Assembly: GCF_019059575.1 (NCBI RefSeq)
Contig: NW_024881711.1
Span: 620,001 to 684,000 of the forward strand
From: Amphibalanus amphitrite
Taxonomy: Eukaryota > Arthropoda > Thecostraca > Balanomorpha > Balanidae
Reading direction: 5' to 3'
Length of the DNA stretch: 64,000 bases
Shown here in pieces: positions 52,101 through 59,221 of this stretch; the stretch's first letter is position 1, and each line of letters begins with the position of its first letter. A program made the translations under genes and the position numbers. The notes under the pieces are model-generated. The model saw only the letters and a list, made by a program, of their open reading frames with translations. It searched no databases and was not told where the DNA came from.

Positions 52101-54566
52101 ATAACAGGGGGGTAAAATTTACACCCCCCCCCCCAGCCCCGCGCGTTCGGCTGGAGATCCCAGCCCCGCGCGGGTTAACCTCCGATTATTGTTACCTTTA
52201 TCAGCTTTGCACGTTGACACAGCATGGCACATTTAGGGCATGCTGTTCCTAAATGTGCCTTTTGCAATGTTCTGCGAAAACTCAAACTGTTGGTCGAACA
52301 TTGGCACAACGGCTATTTATATGGTTTATTTTCATAAGAAAATGTTGAAAGTTTGCTGTAAGACTCAAGTTATGCGCACTCCGCAAAGTGTTTAACCCTA
52401 TTACTGGTGGGGGGGGGGGATCGCCCCTCCCCCTGGTAGTTTTTCTCCTCTCCACAGAAAGTCATAGGCGCCAGCTTCCTGACTAGAGTTAGGGACTTTT
52501 CAGATGCCCGGCAGTTGCTGGGGTAGTTCGCCACCCACCGTTTGCTGGGGGGGGGGGGGGGGGCGTTAAACGCCCCCAGCCGATAACTCGAGAACCAATA
52601 GGCGCAGCGAAACGCACGAGGCGGCAAACGAAAGAACGCGATGAGACGCTTCAGATGAGTACTTTAAAGTTGAATTTTGAGGTCACAGGTCTGGTCAAGG
52701 TCAGGTCAAAAACCTGAAATCGGGCTTTCAGCAGCATGGACTTCGGGACTTCGCAATGGGCGCCTCTCAGGGGCCCGGGAACGATTTTCAAGTTGGGGGG
52801 GGCGAGCCTAAAATACCTGACATGATGCATATGAAACAGTGGCGTAGCTAGGGGTCTAAGGGGACACGTACCCCCCCCCCCCCATCGGGTTCAAAGGGAC
52901 CTTCGGGTCCGAGGGGCCCTGCGGCGCCATTTGACCGCTGAAGGTCAAACCGCTGACCGCCCCATGGGGCTCGTTAGAGCACCTCATAGGCCCTAAATAG
53001 CCACACTAAGATCTCCATAAGGGGCCCACGCCGGCTTCTGAGCGCCTCTTGCGCCTTTTCAGGGCACCTCGGTGGTCTCCAAAGGCCCGTTACTGGCCTC
53101 TGAGAGTCCTTACCGGCCTATGAGGGGCCAGTTCTAGGGACATTTCCCGCCTGTGATGGTCCCACACTTATTTTTCTGAGGGCCCCATAACGGCAACTAT
53201 GGGGCCCTCATCGGCGCCTATGAGGGCCCACACCAGTGTCTCTGAGGGTTTCACACCCCCAACTCTGAGTGCCTACATCAGTGCCTATTAAAATTAAGCC
53301 CTGTATCGGCGGCTCTGAGGACCCAACCAACACCTGTGCATCTGAAGGCCACCCACTGGCGACTTTTGAGGGTCCCACACCGGTGAGTCTGAGGGCCCCA
53401 CCGGCGTCTGACAGTACCATGCCGGTCTCTAAGGACCCCACGGGACTTCTTCTGCCGGCCTAAGGACCCCTTGCTGGTCACTGAGACCCCCTGCCGGCTT
53501 GTAGAGAGTTCGCGTCAGCAGCTCTAAAGCCCCCACACCCGTCTGTAACGGCTCCACACCAGCGTCTATGAGGGCCCACAGCAACGCCTGTAAGGACCCT
53601 CATCGGCGCCTCTGAGAGAATCACACTAGCAGCTCTGAGCGCCCACACCGGCACCTGCATGACGGCCCCACACCGGTGCCTCTAAAGGCCCCTTACCGAC
53701 GGCTCTGAGGGCCCTACGCCGGTGATTCTGAGGGTGCTGCCGATAACCGAAGGCACCACATAGGCCCTTAGTGTCGCTGAGCTTTAATCCCATACCGGCC
53801 CTCTAATGTATCCCATGCATCCCATCCCATACCGAGGGCGCCACGTCAGTGCACTCATTGCCCCACACCCCTCCCTCACACCCGGAGCGGGTAAACTGCG
53901 TTATACCAATAGCAACGATTTTACCACCGTTGTACGTTATGCATTTCTCAAAGTTGACTCAAAATGGTCCAGTATAAAACTGGCCTGCCAAGCTTATGGC
54001 CAAGGTCAGGCCCAAATCAAAGCGGGATGACAATAGCAGATGTTGTCAAATCGATACTGTATCAGCTGAAACCATTCAGATGGCAAGGAAAATGTCGTGT
54101 GTTGATGTTTAGATCTATAAAGGAAACAAGAAGGAAAGAAGTCCGGAAAAGGGAGGAAAGACCTTTCCTCGCTGCCTCAATGTTGAGGGGGCGCCGCCCC
54201 CTCTGCTCCCAAGTTGGGGGGGGGGGCAAGCGCCCCCGCTGCCCCCCCTGTTCCCGGGTCTATGGCGCCTCTCGTCATAAACTCTGTCCAAACGGTGCAC
54301 AATCCATCATATAAGGCCTACAAGAGTGTCAGACCTCTTTTGGATGAATCTAAAAGTTTACATTGAGAGGAATCAAATGGTGTTTGTCCCATCAAAATCA
54401 GTCGTTAAGTTCTCAAGATCTGACAGGGGCCTTACCTATCTCATCTCAAGGAAAGTGAATGGATAAAACAGACAGGAGGTCATTTTATGTAACGTTTACT
54501 TACCGTAAGATTCCGGAAACTAGTCGAGCTGTCCTTGCTGCATGGGCACAGCTTGATATTAGCCAT
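36548..54566 (-). CDS. MULE transposase, 835 aa, seven coding exons
   Basis: Exons (minus strand, in order): 54566-54504, 50068-49841, 49419-49283, 43044-42778, 40397-39422, 39161-38936 and 37158-36548. Every internal junction is GT-AG, all phases agree, and the total is 2508 bp including the TAA stop. Domains: a zinc-binding region of FLYWCH/WRKY-GCM1 style with C102, C124, H162 and H164; a MULE DDE core (residues about 232-557) with D303 in MFVDSSGNMDR, D372/D373 in VVAMTDD, the CSFHILQA signature, and E489 in NHTNNLTEAAF; a SWIM zinc finger (CTC at 584-586, CKH at 595-597); and a basic disordered tail ending CVARNVSVGRTHSA. MULE transposases cut the element at its inverted ends in the nucleus. 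The nearest alternative is a domesticated MULE-derived gene, but the flanking ends and duplication favour a mobile element. Joins are by eye, without transcript support. Confidence 0.85.
37330..37720 (+). repeat. TTAA-type element, copy F (left part only)
   Basis: TTAA at 37326-37329 is followed by CCCACGCCCCGCTGGGG plus a G-run and then the body seen at 51040-51130 (GGATTTTTGCGATAACTCC-like). No right end was found. It lies in the transcribed region just upstream of exon 7, inside intron 6. Confidence 0.65.
37907..38878. mobile_element. Palindromic mariner-like element (972 bp), tail-to-tail transposase ends
   Basis: The ends CAGGGTGTCCACGTCAAAAG and CTTTTGACGTGGACTCCCTG are flanked by TA (37905-37906 and 38879-38880). 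Two arms of about 450 bp are inverted copies around a centre near 38358-38425. Each arm encodes the last ~95 residues of a mariner/Tc1-type transposase, with EWAPHSPDLSPLDFFLWGF and ending RRKGAHIEQLL plus a stop: minus strand 38352-38073, plus strand 38400-38711. In the plus arm the DFFLWG region is replaced by a long G-run. The N-terminal part is missing. It lies in MULE intron 6. Confidence 0.85.
38936..39161 (-). CDS. MULE transposase exon 6 (SWIM zinc finger)
   Basis: The acceptor CTCACAG precedes 39161 and the donor GTAGGT follows 38936. It encodes VGPSTYQVSSFTKSG then the SWIM finger with C-T-C and C-K-H ligands. It starts in phase 0 and leaves one base for the next codon. Confidence 0.85.
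39422..40397 (-). CDS. MULE transposase exon 5 (DDE catalytic core)
   Basis: The acceptor AATTACAG precedes 40397 and the donor GTAGGT follows 39422. It holds all three catalytic acids (D303, D372 or D373, E489) and the C-x-x-H signature. The single-base entry completes an Arg codon begun in exon 4. Confidence 0.9.
40649..41215 (-). repeat. TTAA-type element, copy G
   Basis: TTAA at 40645-40648 is followed by CACTCGCACCGACGGGGG and then the hairpin GGGGCGGATGACCGCCCC with longer runs (40689-40719). The following GATCTCGAGAACGAAGCA is the inverse of the sequence inside the right hairpin of copy D, so this copy is in the opposite orientation. GGTCA words run from 40800 to 41030. The far end is unclear. 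It lies in MULE intron 4. Confidence 0.65.
41541..42471. repeat. TTAA-type element, copy H (931 bp)
   Basis: TTAA lies at 41537-41540 and 42472-42475. Hairpins GGCGTTAAACGCC (left, about 41600) and GGCGTTTAACGCC (right, about 42429) sit inside G- and C-runs. GGTCA/GGTCAGGTCA words lie at 41718-41750 and 41880-41925. A second copy of its left part is at 52507-52767. It lies in MULE intron 4. Confidence 0.75.
42778..43044 (-). CDS. MULE transposase exon 4
   Basis: The acceptor TTTTTAACAG precedes 43044 and the donor GTAAGG follows 42778. It encodes the HxH half of the N-terminal zinc-binding region (HFSHNHGL) and a helical segment ending with the AADRAHCPD motif common in this MULE group. It enters with one base, in phase with exon 3. 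Confidence 0.85.
43132..43191. repeat. TTAA-type element, copy I, left remnant
   Basis: It matches copy D from AAAGGCTGCCTGACCCA to ACCATAAAACATG. It starts three bases after a TTAA at 43128-43131, so the 5' half is deleted. A mariner with a TA duplication interrupts it at 43192, and it resumes at 48864. Confidence 0.75.
43246..47594 (-). mobile_element. Non-LTR retrotransposon of the I/Vingi type (4349 bp)
   Basis: A 16-bp duplication AGGAGTTGGAATTTCG flanks it exactly (43230-43245 and 47595-47610). The 3' end on the minus strand is a short ACG-type repeat tail. One long reading frame fills it, preceded by about 275 bp of leader. No separate ORF1 is present, so either the family has a single ORF, as in Vingi-type elements, or the copy is 5'-truncated. 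Confidence 0.92.
43275..47318 (-). CDS. Non-LTR retrotransposon polyprotein (endonuclease, reverse transcriptase, RNase H)
   Basis: An uninterrupted frame of 1347 codons starts at an ATG at 47318, just after a short GC-rich leader. It carries an APE-type endonuclease (residues about 45-290) with CWNAEGLR, VQEAQF, LLGDWNAHH and SDHLPMV; a reverse transcriptase (about 520-800) with RPIALTSHLAKL, AFDFSRAYDVIDH, GLPQGSVL and MYADDT; an RNase H (about 1050-1190) with WSDGSAADG and WVPAHCGLPGNERADAL; and a C-terminal cysteine/histidine cluster (CPQCNDMGC, CRVC, H...LLRCP) near 1275-1310. This set matches the I/LOA/Vingi group, which nicks target DNA and copies its RNA in place. It is inserted in the transposase leader of a mariner. 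It looks intact and recent. Confidence 0.95.
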   Translation of the reverse strand: MSESAPPAASAGGGGAAASAGRSSRGRSRRAKNRRYRANLKTRSRLQIACWNAEGLRRKLTELQGWLSESKIDVIAVQEAQFSASSLTEIPGFQTAAVRRRAQGRRNSGPAKGGDVAIYVRKGLNFDKLETAPLAMADTTTEWCGIRLYLSNSALKSSSPAPTLDIHNLYRPPIRPGEEDQRSDYFDPSALPTNPDSLLLGDWNAHHPAWDRHCMEEDETGRRLADWMTQTGVTTLNDGSHTRTSYRGQPSTPDAVFCHRDLARRCTWAVGTDIGSDHLPMVTTVTMSGHRPRRIRKTRWAFHKANWTGYEDDCESTLAGLPEDVTAERLNELFTAALLKCSVLHVPRGARSDPKPWAMDPELEEAVRDRRSARAALDAAPGSTDARDRWVEAKRRAAKIEEEAKARSFRNFATEELNRPANIGRVHKILRKMEGAEQAPPGQALGDHGRRAVEDRTKAAAFAKQYASVSRQVRNKLQDRKTKSELTRLRAEPCVCSDARTEACSLFTPQELDTQLRNMKCGKAPGPDDICAEHLRHLGPGAKTTLLRLLNLSWSTGQVPSAWRRATIIPVPKAGKDPKMIASHRPIALTSHLAKLAERLIAARLNHLVERDGLVPPEQVGFRRGRSAEENLARLVQRVQDGWNKPKPRGRPEEGKTAEKFVLLAFDFSRAYDVIDHKMLRLKLLRLGVPKCMSAWIWAFLRDRRAAVEVNGARGGERPFRAGLPQGSVLAPTLYTLWSADLITALKTVPGTDIFMYADDTATLSSGASIEEAGRRAQRAADIIASWASRWKMRVAGEKTQALVLSQWARDASSLSIKVSGAVVTAGPSLRLLGVTFDRLLHFGAHCAELRKKVRPRVAQLRRMTGRSWGLGERQLRSVANGYIRGALEYAAGAWMPAASASHLELVDRELRAAARVITGCPASTPAFALLSEAGMPAACTRRSVVAARLLGLAMSLPEGDPLRALAESTPPRRLKTTTGWRDRGREALARVCRGGAPLTFEARLATAGPPWRDVPGVTIVLEVGPGGRRDCHPDTRREAAESRLAELPAEATWIWSDGSAADGVLNGGGGATIISPNGDIREVRVAAGALCSSTRAELFALRAALEELLNMDGRDTSLPTVVCTDSMAALALLRSGPAAQRTPLAADIWRLLAALTEGGQPVTMQWVPAHCGLPGNERADALAREASALPQHDTPIDGGTICKAVARDAARAWQRSWPDGWYRAIWADRRPGPVLEADRAVAVDIHQLRAGHWSGSAQYLHRIGRRPEADCPQCNDMGCPAAQCRVCREEADTPRHVLLRCPALAGRRLRRLGNIHLEASMARDDGAVAALAAGYRAQLSLIGYAP
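47760..48784 (+). pseudogene. Degenerate mariner transposase
   Basis: The frame is broken repeatedly. Recognisable pieces are KKWASLFNFG...HPRSGQPSTA (helix-turn-helix end, 47850-47940), the region around WVSHVDPKG (48210-48235) where the first catalytic Asp motif should be but reads TVEGLW, DHAPAHMS (about 48490) with the second Asp, and FSPYLAPSGCHLF (48570-48605), where the third catalytic position is Gly in place of Asp. Two of three catalytic acids are lost and stops are present (for example at 48274). It is inactive. Confidence 0.85.
48864..49271. repeat. TTAA-type element, copy I, right part
   Basis: It resumes the copy D match at TCACACGACACCTTCATGTT. It carries GGTCA-type words, GTGACGTCATCGGTTTGACC, a G-run/C-run hairpin around ACGAAACG (49198-49222) and the end CTACGGGGCGCGGG. 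TTAA follows at 49272-49275, inside the donor region of MULE intron 3. Confidence 0.8.
49283..49419 (-). CDS. MULE transposase exon 3
   Basis: The acceptor TTTTGGCAG precedes 49419 and the donor GTAAGT follows 49283. It encodes TRWRCQHKTRPRS and TTCPARLSLTLKK, which provide two Cys of the N-terminal zinc-binding region. It leaves two bases that the first base of exon 4 completes to Lys. Confidence 0.8.
49841..50068 (-). CDS. MULE transposase exon 2
   Basis: The acceptor CCTTTGCTTGTCAG precedes 50068 and the donor GTAAGC follows 49841. It encodes 76 residues in phase 0, including GLPGDFFDTVFRVSV and WFAEFQSATKQTFRVDSTFP, the N-terminal segment common upstream of the zinc region in this group. 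Confidence 0.8.
50175..50580. repeat. ~181-bp tandem repeat in MULE intron 1
   Basis: AAAACGAATTGAGCTAG recurs at about 50246 and 50427. TTTCGGGAGG(A/G) with CCACTGA recurs at about 50185, 50373 and, diverged, 50535. Roughly two and a third units are present. Non-coding. Confidence 0.7.
50600..50780. repeat. Right-end-like piece of a TTAA-type element (copy L)
   Basis: It has GCGTTTGAATTTTCGAAATC followed by a hairpin GGGCGGAGAATAACGCCC and a C-run (about 50716-50741), as near the right ends of other copies. The terminal CGCGGG-TTAA is not present. Confidence 0.45.
51005..52174. repeat. TTAA-type GGTCA-rich element, copy J (full length, 1170 bp)
   Basis: The left end is CCCACGCGGGGCTGGGG after TTGA (51001-51004). 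The right end is CCAGCCCCGCGCGGG before TTAA (52175-52178). Hairpins GGGTAAATTTTACCC (left) and GGTAAAATTTACACCC (right) lie inside G- and C-runs. Dense TGACCTGACC arrays occur at 51655-51690 and 51810-51860. The length is within 3 bp of copy D. It lies in MULE intron 1. Confidence 0.85.
52396..52506. repeat. TTAA-type element, copy K (left fragment)
   Basis: TTAA at 52392-52395 is followed by CCCTATTACTGGTGGGG, a hairpin GGGGATCGCCCC and C-rich sequence. It is cut off where the next copy begins. Confidence 0.5.
52507..52767. repeat. TTAA-type element, second copy of H, left piece
   Basis: It matches 41545-41805 closely, including the GGCGTTAAACGCC hairpin, CCGATAACTCGAGAACCAAT and GATGAGTACTT. 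It is interrupted at GCGCCTCT (52760-52767) by a hAT-like element and resumes at 54265. Confidence 0.8.
52768..54264. mobile_element. hAT-like non-autonomous element (1497 bp)
   Basis: An 8-bp duplication GCGCCTCT flanks it (52760-52767 and 54265-54272), inside a repeat whose empty version exists at 41800. The ends are CAGGGGCCCGGGAAC and GTTCCCGGGTCTATG. A second hAT-style terminus CAGTGGCGTAGCTAGGGG lies inside at about 52840. No transposase; most of the interior is a minisatellite. Confidence 0.75.
52885..53790. repeat. Degenerate ~30-bp minisatellite inside the hAT-like element
   Basis: Repeats follow the pattern TCTGAGGGCCCCACACCGG with a variable CG(C/G)C(T/C) tail, about 25-36 bp apart and strongly diverged. 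The open frames here are repeat translations. Confidence 0.7.
54265..54345. repeat. TTAA-type element, second copy of H, right piece
   Basis: GCGCCTCTCGTCATAAACTC, a TGTCCAAACGGTGCACAATCC stretch and TACAAGAGTGTCAGA continue the match to 41800-41870. It is then cut off. Confidence 0.7.
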
Positions 54567-54581
54567 TTTCAGACATGTAGC
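54504..54581 (-). CDS. MULE transposase exon 1 (start codon exon)
   Basis: The acceptor ATTTTTCAG precedes 54581. The ATG at 54566-54564 starts MANIKLCPCSKDSSTSF, and the donor GTAAGT follows 54504. Bases 54567-54581 are 5' untranslated. This start is chosen because it is the only ATG before the conserved exon 2 in a matching phase. Confidence 0.75.
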
Positions 54582-54934
54582 CTGAAAAATAAGGAAGTTC
54601 AACAGTAAGCATTTTCCATGCAAGGGAGAGAAGTCTCAACTGAGCGCCGTGTCTGAACACTACACTTCTCAGATTCCATGGAAAATAATATAAATCCAGT
54701 CATGATGAACAGTGAACACAAATTAATACTTCTGATATCCACTCACCTGTGCCCCATGTACCTATGGGAGACTTCGCTTGAACTTTGAAATGAAATTGAA
54801 ATGGGTATCAGCGAAGATAAAGTGAAAGAAAGTCGGCAATCCCGGCGTAAACACCTCTTTACATAAAAAATAACGTAACAAACATAGTATACAAGCCAGC
54901 TAGTGGTATTTGATATCAAGCGCTTCAAACTCAC

Positions 54935-55259
54935 CTGCAAAACGAACCCAAACTGAAACGTCGCCCAAACGAAACGAACCCGAACGTGTTTTTATATACC
55001 TTCTTGCCCGAACCGATGGCGGTTTATATTTCTATAGATTGGTTTATATCAGGGTAATTGAGTGAGTTTATAATTTATATAGCCTCGCGATGGCCAACGA
55101 ACGAAACACAACGCACCAGCAGAAGCGACTCCGTGGGATGCGAACGCGAACGCTGTTGCTAAGCAGCCCCAATGCATTGTGGGTCTGACGTCACTGACCG
55201 GGGAGGGAAGCCAATCAAACGCGCACTGTGCATTGCTCCGGCTGGGAAAAAAAATCACG
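54935..55259 (-). promoter_or_regulatory. MULE promoter, 5' untranslated exon and right inverted end
   Basis: A donor GTGAGT follows 54935, suggesting a leader exon spliced to 54581. Upstream, the inverted end contains a perfect TGACGTCA (55187-55194) and a CCAAT box (55211-55215), both conserved in the left end. In MULEs the inverted ends commonly supply the promoter. No TATA box is evident. Confidence 0.5.
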
Positions 55260-55269
55260 CTGCCGGTGC
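55260..55269 (+). other. Right target-site duplication of the 20-kb MULE
   Basis: CTGCCGGTGC is identical to 35254-35263. Confidence 0.8.
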
Positions 55270-55420
55270 TCCGTCAGCTCCGGTGAAGGTCTGTGCGCCC
55301 ACACGGGCGGCGGAGTCCACTGCCCCGTGACACCGGACGGGTGCAGGTTGGGGCAAATTACAGACAGCGCCAGGCAGGCACACTCGAAGCGGCGCCGCAG
55401 CAGCGTGAAGAAGCTGGTGA

Positions 55421-55490
55421 TTGTACCGGCCACACCCGTTCACAGTACATTTTCTTGTACCGGCCACACCCGTTCACAGTACATTTTCTT
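55421..55490. repeat. Two-copy 34-bp tandem duplication
   Basis: TTGTACCGGCCACACCCGTT plus CACAGTACATTTTC occurs twice in tandem within the gag knuckle region. It causes an in-place frame change in the remnant. Confidence 0.85.
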
Positions 55491-56259
55491 CTCAGCTTGC
55501 AGCTGCGTGCGACGTAGCCACTGCCAACCGCCAGGCACGTGAGCACCCTCGCGCCTGTGACAATGCACATTCGGTCGCTCAGGCTCATGCGCAACAGCTC
55601 CTCACATGAGTCTAGCCCGTGGCCGCCGCCACAACAGCCACACGGGAGAGACAGTGCCGACACGACAGCAGATACACTGGACAGTGACGTGGTGCGACAG
55701 CCTCCCCGGTCATTCTGTCGCGATCTCCATCTCTGCTGCTGCTGCTGCTGCATCCGACAAGACCATTTATTTGCCTTCGCGGACCTCCACTCTCTGGTAG
55801 GTCATCCTGCACTGCACGCGCAGCCAGCGCCTGTCTCCGTAGCCATCTGTCTAAGACGCCAAGAGTCGGCTGCGCAGGTCTCTTTGCCAAAACTTCTCCC
55901 CACTTCCAGACGAGTGACAAAAGGCAGAGCTGTCTCAAAGCTCTTTGAGACGACTGCTGCGACATTGGAGGTGGCTGCGAGGTCAGCGTGGTAGCCCATC
56001 GACCGCAGCACGCTGACGGCGGCGTGCAGGGCGCGGGACAGCTCGGCCAGACCAGTCAGGCTGTGTTCCGTCACAGGAGGCAGCTGTAGCACCCGGCGAA
56101 AGCTGGACATCACAACCGCCGTCGGGTCACCAAACTGCTCTTGTAGCTCGCGGAGAGCTTCTCCGTAGAGGGAGCCGTCACACAGCAGACCACTGACGGC
56201 GTCTCGGGCTGGCCCTTCGAGACACGTCTGAAGGTGAGTCAGGTCGTTCTGCATCAGAC

Positions 56260-56793
56260 CAAGGCCATCTATAGAAGGTACAGTCACTCCCCCGCCGACC
56301 AATCGAGACAGATCCTGAGTGACGTCACCCCTGATGCTCGAAAGGGGTACTCCATTCCTTTACAACGTAAAAATGACTAACTTCATTTGAAGATTTTTGG
56401 TGACACTCTACACATATCGCTCAACCATTGATGTCATTGGAAAGTCCAACTAATTTTCTAGCGATAAAAAAGAGCAGTAATATGCTAAGAAATGGCCGGT
56501 TTTGAAGATATAGACGATTTAGAAACCCTCTGCAGTTGCAGGAAAGCAACGTAAAAACGCATCGAGCTTATATTTTTACTATGAATAAATCATTTTTCAG
56601 TAAGTTTTTAGATATGGTATCGATTTATTCAACAACTTTATTACAATATTTTTATTACTTGGAACTTTATTTCAAAATAATATTTTCAAAAATGGCAACT
56701 GTTGGCAAGTAGCTTTGAAGCGATTGCGGCGCGCCGCGCCATTATTGTCCTGAGGCCCCCATATGATGTCATCAAAAGTGGAGTGACATGGGC
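56260..56793. mobile_element. 534-bp insertion in the gag remnant with an 11-bp duplication
   Basis: CTGCATCAGAC occurs at 56249-56259 and 56794-56804, and gag homology is interrupted exactly there. The insertion starts CAAGGCCATCTATAGAAGG and ends GAGTGACATGGGC. TGACGTCA is at 56310-56330. The inverted ends are weak. The duplication length suggests a MULE-type non-autonomous element. Confidence 0.6.
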
Positions 56794-57469
56794 CTGCATC
56801 AGACAGCTCTCGTCTATCGTGAACTAGAGACTTAAACAGAGCGCCACACCTGGGCCACTGCAACGGGTCACCGTGGAACTTCTCCAGCGCCAGTCTTGGT
56901 AGAGGAGAGGGTGCTGCAGCCGTGCACTGTACCTGCTGAACCATCTCTGGACTGGACCGGTGCAGGGGAGCAGCTGGTCGATCCAGGAGCCGGGCGGCGT
57001 TTTCTCCGGGGAGCAGGCCCGGCTCCCCAGCTCGCTAATCCAGCGGCTGGTGCGATCGACGGCAGTCACCGGTGCCGCGTCACACGGCGGCTGATGATCC
57101 GTGACAGCAGTGAGAGGCGGCTGTCCGGCTGCCGCGGGCGACTGCACTCTGGAGTCGCCGCCGCCACGCACACGCTCGTCATCTTCACTGCCATCCCGCT
57201 CGTCATGTTCAATGAAGTCCGCCTCCGCTTCCAGAAGCTCGACCTCATGAGCGAGCGCGGACTCTCAGTCGCCGCTCAGCCTCCTGAAGTTGTCGCTCCA
57301 GCTCGGTTCGTTGTCACTGCTGTGCCACCCGAAGCTTGGCCAGCTCTGCCTCACGCCTTACTGCAGAACTTCGTGAAGGCACTGCGGGTTTTCAGTGATT
57401 CCGTACTTCTACTGATTTTACACGTATATCATTCAAAAAACGGATCCATTAGATTTACTGATTATTAAA

Positions 57470-59221
57470 GATCCGGCCCGGATGACCATGATAAAAACAT
57501 AACATTCACTTTTGAGGTCGATGCATCTATTTAAAGATATGCCTCTTCAAAATCAGAAACATTCAACACAATGCCTTTATTTTTTTACAACAAACCTTTT
57601 TCTTTCATTTTTGTCCTACATTTCGAAATTAGATAAAACTTGCTGTATCTTGTTGTAGCACTTGCTGTATGTAAGGCATATGTATAAGTTCTATGAGAAA
57701 AAAAAAACACTTTTAAATGGCCTCCTTACAATGAAATACAAAATGATGACATAATGAAACAATTATTGATGATTTTTACCACAGGTCATTATCAAAATAA
57801 GTCGGACACAACTTTTGTGAGACACAACGAGAAGCTAACAAATATCGGCAGACAAAAATTCGGCCCCCGGTCAACAGACATGGTAGCCCAAATCTAGTCG
57901 GATATGAAAATTCGTCTAAATCCAGACTTTAATGCTAAATTGACTATATTTGATAGGGTTTTATGAAGATACATGACCAGATACAGAAAAAAGCGAGATG
58001 CTATCTTGTAGATTAAATCGTCTACTATCTGCGACTTTTGAAGTGTTTTTCAATCTGAGGTACGGAAATCGTGTTCCCAAGAGACTGAAAGTAGCCATGC
58101 TTTACATTAGACCCAATGGCAAAAATTCGGAATCTGACGAAATTAGCCATTTTTACGTCTGATTCATGAAAATTCTAGACAGGATATATAAAAACTCGAG
58201 ATGCTATCAGCTGGGAAATTTCATTGTCTATTACCGCATTTTGAAGTGTTTTTCGATCTGAGACCGGCAAATCGTGTTCCCAAGAGACTGAAAGTAATTC
58301 CGTTCTACAGCAAGACAATGGCAGAATTCTAATATTTGGTGGAAGATATCTTAGGATGCTAATCTGACTACTAATTGCAATGCTTCATTGGAAAGCTCAA
58401 CACTGGCACTATCATCGGTCTTCGCATTGCTATTTCACGGAACAATAAGAAATAACGTTTTGAAGCCTTGACTCACTTTTCATCGACGGGCTCCATCCCC
58501 ATCACCACCAACAATTTTTCGGGAAGTCAGGGTTTGGCAGATATTTATGCAGAATTGCAGAGCTGTGTTAATACGGCACTTAAATACACATTTTAAGAAA
58601 ACTGTTTTTTTTTTCTTAGCATGAGTCAGGTCTCAGAAACAGCAACATACCGATATAATGAGGAAAAATAAGTGCAAATGATCGCGCAAGAGAATATCCT
58701 TAGCTCCCTAGCAACCACCTAGCAACGTAAGGCAAAATAGTAAACAACTCCTGTTGATATCAGTTAGGTACTCAGCCTTGGAAGCACACTAGACGGTCAC
58801 CATACTGGGCTTCATACTGAAATTTGCATACCAGAATGGATGTTTCCAATTAAAAGTATTTTTTCGCGAAAATTATCTTTGTTGCCCTACTATTTTTCGT
58901 AAAACCGAGATATACAAACTTCATGATATCAAAAATAATATTGTGATAATGAAAACCGCCATATAAAACAAGATAATTGCTGAGATCATGCCTACTAAAC
59001 TTGGTCCTACCCCCTAATTCAATATCCCTGCTGCAATATACCACATAAATCATTCTTTACAAAATTCAAAAATATATCTCGTTTCGTCGATTCGTTCGCA
59101 CCACCAATTCCGCATCTCTACTCAAGATATACACAGCATTCAAGATATACACAGCATACCGTTTAATCAGAGCACACGGTAGATTTTGTTTACTGGCACA
59201 CCTGGTTTTGTGTTCAGAAGA
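57470..59221. other. AT-rich non-coding stretch with one ~200-bp duplication
   Basis: No gene was recognised. The segment around 57905-58095 is repeated, diverged, at about 58110-58298: GTGTTTTTC(A/G)ATCTGAG and GTTCCCAAGAGACTGAAAGT recur with an offset of about 203. Confidence 0.6.

Larger units (their letters stand above)
35264..55259 (-). mobile_element. Mutator-like element (MULE), ~20 kb, with spliced transposase
   Basis: The two ends are inverted copies over about 80 bp: CGTCATTTTTTTTCCCAGCC on the left and CGTGATTTTTTTTCCCAGCC on the right (inverted), each followed by GGAGCAAT(A/G)CACAG, then GATTGGCT and TGACGTCAGACC. CTGCCGGTGC is duplicated outside both ends; 8-11 bp is normal for MULEs. 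Between them lies a seven-exon minus-strand transposase gene that appears intact. The size is inflated by later insertions in the introns (TTAA-type elements, a mariner, a non-LTR element, a hAT-like element and a palindromic mariner-like element). Confidence 0.85.
55270..57375 (-). pseudogene. Degraded BEL/Pao gag and nucleocapsid region
   Basis: On the minus strand, from high to low coordinates: a charged N-terminal part (57250-56960); the gag entry motif LALEKFHGDPLQWPR (about 56880-56840) with VHDRRELSDA; a 534-bp insertion; the gag core with LQTCLEGPARDAVSG and EQFGDPTAVV (56240-56110); and knuckles with CGGGHGLDSCEELL (about 55620) and RKCTVNGCGRYNHQLLH (about 55450). Stops and frame changes separate these parts, for example after 55802. 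Pol is absent because the MULE lies downstream and the sequence beyond it is unrelated repeat. It is inactive. Confidence 0.75.
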
